Source of the DNA: Erpobdella octoculata
Lineage: Eukaryota > Annelida > Clitellata > Hirudinida > Erpobdellidae
NCBI GenBank assembly: GCA_963978895.1
Contig: OZ022242.1
Location: 990,819-1,054,818, forward strand
Direction: 5' to 3'
DNA: 64,000 bases
A model generated the notes under the pieces. It had not been told where the DNA came from, made no database searches, and saw only the letters and a list, made by a program, of their open reading frames with translations. Position 1 is the stretch's first letter; each line of letters opens with the position of its first letter. This document shows positions 56,401-64,000 of the stretch, one piece after another. Position numbers and translations under genes: made by a program.

Positions 56401-58139
56401 ACAAGCCGGTTTTGCAATTCAAAACATCTACTTCTGTTAGTAATATTAACTTATAATTGTAATTCAATAATTCAGATAATATACAGGGCACAAATTCAGT
56501 ATACGTCCTAATTAGTACAACAACTGAGGCTTCGCTGTACAAATTGCTACAAGACAATTCTATTTATATCTCTTCATTCCCGTACGCATCCTTAGCTTGC
56601 CAGGTTAAAAGGCATTAAAAATAACTCAAGCTAATTTTTGCTTGAAATTTAAGTTTACTTTTCCAGGTTATGTTAACAGAAACACACCTGTATTTGGCAG
56701 GTGAAGACCGCTTGGAAGTTTACACAAGCCCAGTCGTTCTTGATCTGGCCGAAGACAGAGATAGTTTGTTGGTAGTTTTTTAAAACATCTAATTTTATAA
56801 AACTAATGTTGTTAGCTTATTAAATTATCTAAAAATAATAATAAGGATAACAATTATGAAGACATCGGTTGAGGCATCACAAAAATGCACCAAAGATTTT
56901 TTCGGGGGAATGGCTGGAGAACATTTTTCTGCGTGGGAGAGAGGGATTTTGTTAATTTTTTTACGGGAACTGACTTCATTTTATAAGATGAACTCAATTA
57001 ATTAGAAAAAAATGTAAAACGGCTATTTTACATGCTAGAATGAAACGTTTCTAGAATGTTTGAATGCGCGTTTAAGCTATAACGTCATTAGTCAACGTAA
57101 GCGTTTGTGAGTGAATGAGTGAGCGATTGAGGTTGACAGAATATCTAAGTAGATAAGTGGGAAACTAATTGGTTGAAATAGAAGAATGTCTGGTTTGAAT
57201 CAACTTGAAAATAAAAAAAAATTTAAAATTGTTGTGCTTCAGTTTCAAACGATTACACTCTTTGTTTGGAGTCTAAAATTAAGGATAAAAATATTAATTT
57301 AAATTAAGTTAATTTAATTTGATTTGATATGATTTGATTCGATTCGATTCGATTCGATTCCATTCAATTCAATTCAATTCAATTCAATTCAATTCAATTC
57401 AATTCAATTCAATTCAATTCAATTCAATTCAATTCAATTCAGTTCAGTTCAGTTCAATTCAATTCAATTCAATTCAATTTTAATTTAATTTAATTTAGTT
57501 TTGTTTTATTTTATTTTATTTTATTTTATTTACAGGCCAAACATAGCAAAATTGAAAGAGCCCCTACTTTTAGGCATCCAATTTCTGCCTGTTCTACGAG
57601 AAAAGAGCTTCCTCCACTTGTCTGACAAAAACGTGTTTATTGCCAGTAGAACCAGAAATGAGTTAGCATAGCAATTGATTTTAAATAAGTATGGTTTATT
57701 ATTTTAATTTGAATTTCTAGTTTTGCTTGATGCCACAACAAACGTTCATATTACAAGAGAATTTAATTTGTTATTTCTCTTAAAAATTTATATTGTAAGT
57801 GAGGCCTCTGATAAAGATGGCTGAAAAGCTTTGTGCCAACAACTGCAAACCTTTTGTCGCAAGCGTTTTCAGGTTATTTAGACTAAACAATTGATATAAA
57901 TTATTTTAGAAAAAATTTAGAAGAAATTGTCGACTTATTGATCATGCCAAAACCAGATGCCAAAGTTGAAGCGGAAAAGGTTAAAACAAGATATTATGCT
58001 GAAATGCCAGTTTTTTTTTAAATTAAGATTTTTATTTTTATTTCAGTTAAGAGATGCTTCTGTGCGTTATGGAAATGACAGTTGTTGCCATCAGTTGATG
58101 CTCTTGTCAGATGCCTTGTTGAGAACGAACGTTGTATAA
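53456..58139 (+). CDS. HPS3: HPS3 homologue (BLOC-2 subunit), ten exons, C-terminal part not visible
   Basis: Exons: 53456-53669, 53930-54820, 54905-55003, 56292-56435 (putative), 56487-56603, 56667-56771, 57536-57645, 57721-57798, 57921-57979 and 58047-58139. HPS3 with HPS5 and HPS6 forms BLOC-2, which directs cargo to lysosome-related organelles. Matches I recall to vertebrate HPS3: start MGKYIYCYQFG; KRTGNLLAALEAEN for the 'GDYLVAIEEKN' strand; VELPLKRSAVCLAV and VVVGISEQVLVY for the 'MPLSEAPLCISC...LLVGCTNKLVLF' block; NSVYVLISTTTE; NVFIAILLDA; KEIVDLL; and CCHQLMLLSDALLRT for 'SCIHLLSEAHLLVRA'. Two junctions are not phase-consistent (55003/56292 and 56771/57536), so micro-exons may be missing. 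It codes about 630 of the roughly 1000 residues of human HPS3; the last exon ends at TAA unless GTTGTA at 58131 is a donor. Confidence 0.75.
53739..53875. mobile_element. hAT-like MITE in the first HPS3 intron
   Basis: Ends CAGGACTTTGGAGCAG and (reverse complement of the right end) CAGGAACTTTGGAGCAG, 137 bp in all, with hAT-like subterminal words GTGGTGCAGTG. Flanking 8-mers do not match, so the target duplication is lost or the boundaries are off. Confidence 0.55.
55430..55870. mobile_element. Degenerate GGGTTGGGTC-rich element carrying a SINE
   Basis: Words like GGGTTGACCCATGGGTT and GTGGGTTGGGTCG occur on both sides of the SINE at 55538, which suggests that the SINE landed in an older transposon. 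Boundaries were not established. Confidence 0.35.
55538..55705 (+). mobile_element. SINE copy 1 with 13-bp target duplication
   Basis: The body starts ACTCCGCCTCGC, contains GCCAGTCCCAAGCCTGGA and GGAAGTACTTATGTGCTTCC, and ends in an A-run. It is flanked by TAGCCCACGCATA (55525-55537 and 55706-55718). It codes nothing. It shares its whole body with the copy at 61083-61267. I do not know the family name and did not identify a clear tRNA-like head. Confidence 0.85.
56077..56270. mobile_element. Degenerate MITE next to an HPS3 exon
   Basis: CAGCCGCGTAGCCA at the left and TGGCTACACGGCTG at the right are inverted repeats about 194 bp apart. Flanks do not match as a duplication. It ends about 20 bases before the putative exon at 56292. 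Confidence 0.5.
57335..57535. repeat. TTCAA/TTTTA pentanucleotide repeat abutting an acceptor
   Basis: GATTC, then TTCAA, then TTTTA blocks run directly into TTTATTTACAG, the acceptor of the HPS3 exon at 57536; the repeat provides the pyrimidine tract. Confidence 0.9.
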
Positions 58140-59456
<1,317 letters not shown>

Positions 59457-59460
59457 TTAA

Positions 59461-59649
59461 TGTAAAATCGCTGTTTTTACAATAGGTTTTCCCATTGATA
59501 GACGTTAAAGGACTTCGAATAACTATTATGGACATTATTAATAAACCAGAAGGTATAACTAGCCGTAACAAAGCTTCATTTATTATTTTCCAATAAAACA
59601 TCAAAACCATTCTATTGAGCCCGGTATACGATTTGGTGATATCGTAACA
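59461..59649 (+). repeat. 5' LTR
   Basis: 189 bp, TGTAAAATCG to TATCGTAACA. AATAAA occurs inside (near 59540 and 59594). Confidence 0.88.
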
Positions 59650-59650
59650 T

Positions 59651-59668
59651 TGGTGATCAGAAGTAGGA
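59651..59668 (+). promoter_or_regulatory. Primer-binding-site-like sequence
   Basis: TGGTGATCAGAAGTAGGA one base after the LTR; the leading TGG pairs with the universal tRNA CCA end. Which tRNA would prime is not determined. Confidence 0.6.
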
Positions 59669-59675
59669 TACAAGA

Positions 59676-61109
59676 ATGGTTTTGAAATCATTGGATGAGC
59701 TTTGGGCGAGTGAAATGAAAGACGAGCTGGAGAAACGTGGCCTGAGCGATACAGGTAAAAAGGACGAACTTATGGAACGCCTCTTAGCCGCGTTAGTGAA
59801 TGAGGGCTATGGGCCTGACGACGACGAATATCTATTCGATATTGACGAAGAAGCTGTGGTCAAGCGAAGGAAATTAAAAAACAAATTGCTGGAGGAAGAA
59901 AGACAACGAGCGAAAGAAAACATGGCAGCACAGAAGAAGACAGGAGAAGGAATGATTCTTGGCCACGGAAACAAAGTGGCAGCAGCCGGCACAACTGTTG
60001 AGAGTTTGGTCGCAGGGTTGGCTGAGGCAGTGGTGGACACGGTTCTGGACCAGCGGGCTGCTGGTGATGTGGGTTGCTGCGGCGAAACCCAATTTGAACT
60101 GGAGTCCACCAGCTGTGTCTCAGAGCATGTGACGGATGACGGCCGTACAGACTGCACAAGTCAGGTGGGTCATGATGATGAGCCTGTCAAAGACGGTCAT
60201 GATAAGGAACCTTGCAAAGATGCTCAAGATGAACCATGCAAAGATGGTGACAGTGATACAGTCGGTTTGGACGTCAAAAACCAAACTAAAGAAGATGAGA
60301 AGAATGTTGAAAACGAAATGCAAAACGATGAGGATGAAAGTGACGATGATGATTATAATAATGGCAATAACAACTATGGCTTTCACCCATACAGCGACGG
60401 TTCTGAAACGGAAGCCTCCATAACAGACGACGGCACCGAATATTCAGGGTCAGATTTTAGTGAAGAATCTGACTCGGATGAAGCAACCGAGGATTTAGAA
60501 ACGGACGAAACTCCAATGGAAAAATACGTCAAAGTTAACTTGACAAGAAAAGAAGACACTGATTTGAGAGACGATGGCGATAATTTGAAGAAAGATCCGC
60601 TGGACGATACGAAAGTTGACACCGACGAAAGAGCCGAGTTGGAATGTGAAAAGAAAACGTTCGATTGTAGCTTGGAAGAAAACAAACATGACGGCGATGA
60701 ACTTCTCCAAAACAACAATAGCAATGCAGCAAGCAAAAACTCTGGAAAAAATGAGACAAGAACAGAGAACGGTACCGAGGGTTTTAAATCAGATGAATCC
60801 ACAGAAGATTCTAGATCAAATAGACTAAGAGTCATTGTAAAATCAAATAACAGTTTGATGAAGGGATTTATTGGATTTATGGAACGACGTGTTTTCGAAA
60901 AACCTTTTGAAGAGTTTCTTGAGAAAGATCTAAAGAATGTGAAGGAAGAAGAAAAAGCAGACAATTCCGATAAACCGTGCAAAGATGTTCAGGACGAGGC
61001 ATGCAAAAAAGGCTGTGATGAACCGTGCAAAAATGGTGACGATGAGCCAAAGAAAGACTCTGTTGATGAGCCAAAGAAGGACTTTTTTTTTTTTTTTTTT
61101 TTTTTATAA
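59676..61109 (+). CDS. SAP-domain, acidic ORF of the LTR element (truncated by a SINE)
   Basis: The N terminus has a SAP domain at residues about 5-40 (LDELWASEMKDELEKRGLSD and GKKDELMERLLAAL), a helix-turn-helix-like motif that binds AT-rich DNA in host proteins. A basic coiled-coil-like segment (KRRKLKNKLLEEERQRAKEN) follows, then a long acidic region with Cys-containing repeats of the type DEPCKDG near residues 165-195 and again near 430-470. It could be a gag-like or captured host-like protein. The frame now runs into the poly-T edge of the SINE at 61083, giving a Phe-rich false C terminus; the remaining original end (KKLCQTVKRL to a stop at 61393-61395) lies beyond the SINE, and its frame fits once the insertion and one target copy are discounted. 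Confidence 0.8.
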   Translation: MVLKSLDELWASEMKDELEKRGLSDTGKKDELMERLLAALVNEGYGPDDDEYLFDIDEEAVVKRRKLKNKLLEEERQRAKENMAAQKKTGEGMILGHGNKVAAAGTTVESLVAGLAEAVVDTVLDQRAAGDVGCCGETQFELESTSCVSEHVTDDGRTDCTSQVGHDDEPVKDGHDKEPCKDAQDEPCKDGDSDTVGLDVKNQTKEDEKNVENEMQNDEDESDDDDYNNGNNNYGFHPYSDGSETEASITDDGTEYSGSDFSEESDSDEATEDLETDETPMEKYVKVNLTRKEDTDLRDDGDNLKKDPLDDTKVDTDERAELECEKKTFDCSLEENKHDGDELLQNNNSNAASKNSGKNETRTENGTEGFKSDESTEDSRSNRLRVIVKSNNSLMKGFIGFMERRVFEKPFEEFLEKDLKNVKEEEKADNSDKPCKDVQDEACKKGCDEPCKNGDDEPKKDSVDEPKKDFFFFFFFL

Positions 61110-61267
61110 TAGTTTATAGTCCTTTACACCAGGTGTTTTAAGACTGAAATGGCTGTATGTAGGAAGCACTTAAGTACTTCCTGTCGCGGATCATAATTTG
61201 TTCTTTTTAACTTTTCCCTCCTCCTTTCTCCAGGCTTGGGACTGGCTTGCAAATGCAAGGCGGAGTT
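61083..61267 (-). mobile_element. SINE copy 2, inserted in the LTR-element ORF, 11-bp target duplication
   Basis: Reverse orientation: the poly-A tail is the T-run at 61083-61106, and the head is at 61267 (ACTCCGCCTTGC on the minus strand). CAAAGAAGGAC occurs at 61072-61082 and 61268-61278. The body matches the copy at 55538-55705 throughout, with scattered differences. Confidence 0.88.
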
Positions 61268-61426
61268 CAAAGAAGGACTGGAAGAAACTGTGTCAAACGG
61301 TTAAGAGACTTGACCATGTTGTTTGCGAATTGCGGTCAAAGCCACGAGTAAAGATCAAGGTATTTTGGTGTTCGTGGCCGAGTCGCATTTCTTAAAAGCG
61401 ATATGCTGTTCGGGACGAACAGAATT

Positions 61427-61436
61427 AAGAAGGGGG
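61427..61436 (+). promoter_or_regulatory. Polypurine tract
   Basis: AAGAAGGGGG, six bases before the 3' LTR; expected plus-strand primer of an LTR element. Confidence 0.6.
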
Positions 61437-61442
61437 TAATAA

Positions 61443-62104
<662 letters not shown>

Positions 62105-62940
62105 TTTTAATAACATGGAAAATTTATATAGCGCAGTACAAGAGCGCTGTACAAAACGTCAAAAGCCTCGGATAAACACACACAAAAATAAAAAAATTGA
62201 TAAATAAATAAATAAAATAATAAAAAAAAGTTTAGTTATAAGACTTAATGAACAGATGAGTTTTAAGAGCTTTTTTAAAAGCCTCAGAACAAAATAAACG
62301 AATAGATATGGGAAGACAGCTCCATGCGGCGACAGAAAAGGCCCGTGGTCCAAACTTGGTAGTCGTCGCAGGCACGACCAGGTCTCCAGCGGTCGCAGAA
62401 CGCAATCGCAGACGGGATTCAACTGAACTGACAGGCAAGCACATTGACGTGATGTATTCAGGCGCGAGTCCATGCATGGCTTTGAAAACCAGCAGACACA
62501 GCTTAAATTCGACACGCTCTCGAGCCCTTAACCAATGAAGTTTGTCATGCATGATATCTGAGATGTGGTCAAATTTCTTCAGACCAAAAACAAGTCTCGC
62601 TGCAGTGTTGAGTACTGACTGAAAGCGACAGAGCGTCAGGTTGATCAGCAAGCAGAGCGTTGCAATAGTCGATTTTTGAGACAACAAAGCTATTAACCAG
62701 TGGCGACGCAACCGATACTGATATGCAGCGTCTGCATGTCTTGAGTTGTCGCAGCTTGTAATAGCACTCTCCGACCACCTTGCCCACGTGACCAGTCATG
62801 GATATGTCTGAGCTGAGCAGCACACCAAGGTCCCGCACCATAACGGATGGAGCGACAGTAGAACCACCTAAGTCAATTGGGCAGCAGTCGAGAATGTGCT
62901 GTCAACGCGTCGTGGCACACCACATACGTTCTAAACAAAC
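62105..62940 (-). pseudogene. CR1-like LINE reverse transcriptase C terminus, frameshifted and 5'-truncated
   Basis: The minus strand reads VRDLGVLLSSDISMTGHVGK, KIDYCNALL, then after a frame shift near 62640 FQSVLNTAARLVFG, HDKLHWLRARERVEFKLCLL, VFKAMHGLAPEYI and FGPRAFSVAAWSCLP, the standard order at the end of CR1-clade reverse transcriptases. After the stop comes the 3' tail TGTACAGCGCTCTTGTACTG followed by CGCTATATAAA, typical of CR1 elements. No endonuclease or RT core remains. Inactive. Confidence 0.88.
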
Positions 62941-63508
<568 letters not shown>

Positions 63509-63677
63509 CAATTTTCAACACACATCATCAACATTAGGTTTATTCACTTTTTTATATATTTAAAAGCGCTCAATTCATTCAGTATTACTTCAACCTTGAA
63601 AAACAAACGGCCATCCTGTGTGCCCAAGGCCAATTGTTCAGCAATGTTACTTTCGCTACATTCAAGCTAATCATAAA

Positions 63678-63829
<152 letters not shown>

Positions 63830-64000
63830 TACTTGATATTGCCCACAATCTTTTCAGTATCATATAAATTAGGTATTTGTTGTAACGATTACGTTTGAAA
63901 TTTTTTATTGATACTATGGCCATTAATGTTTTCATTTTAATTATATGCTGTGTTTCCTATTTTTGGGAAAGAGGAAGGTGTCTTGAATGTTACTGCGATG

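Overview
This is a eukaryotic, metazoan window. It holds multi-exon genes with GT-AG introns, metazoan-type products (casein kinase 1 alpha, a THSD1-like receptor and the BLOC-2 subunit HPS3), non-LTR, LTR, SINE and hAT-type transposons, and a very high load of microsatellites. It contains no bacterial operons, CRISPR array, rRNA or convincing tRNA. The mix of genes and repeats suits a lophotrochozoan such as an annelid or mollusc, but that is inference and the species cannot be read from the sequence.

Layout. (1) 500-12925 (+): the 3' seven exons of an unrecognised single-pass membrane protein in which one degenerate domain appears at least four times. (2) 17903-20265 (-): a small secreted or type I membrane protein with a carbohydrate-binding-like domain, ending in a microsatellite-encoded poly-Met tail. 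(3) 20.3-32.7 kb: repeat-rich, with a 1.15-kb hAT-type element, minisatellites and a few orphan exon candidates. (4) 32712-42000 (+): eight phase-consistent exons of a THSD1-like receptor (two related ectodomain modules, TSP1 repeat, Ser tract, TM helix, long tail); the signal-peptide exon is not found. (5) 46853-51815 (-): complete casein kinase 1 alpha, eight exons, 330 aa. (6) 53456-58139 (+): an HPS3 homologue, ten exons matching the N-terminal and middle part of the family; the C-terminal part is not visible. (7) 59461-61631: an LTR retroelement with identical 189-bp LTRs and one SAP-domain ORF, interrupted by a SINE. (8) 62105-62940 (-): a degenerate CR1-like LINE 3' end.

The genes do not form an evident pathway; they look like independent neighbours. 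What recurs is the relation between genes and repeats. Microsatellites start within about 20 bases of three 5' splice sites, sit against two 3' splice sites, supply part of coding sequences (poly-Ser, poly-Met), and a minisatellite unit supplies the kinase stop codon. Several transposons sit inside microsatellites or inside each other. Coordinates of exons were worked out by reading splice sites and checking reading phase by hand; no alignment was run.
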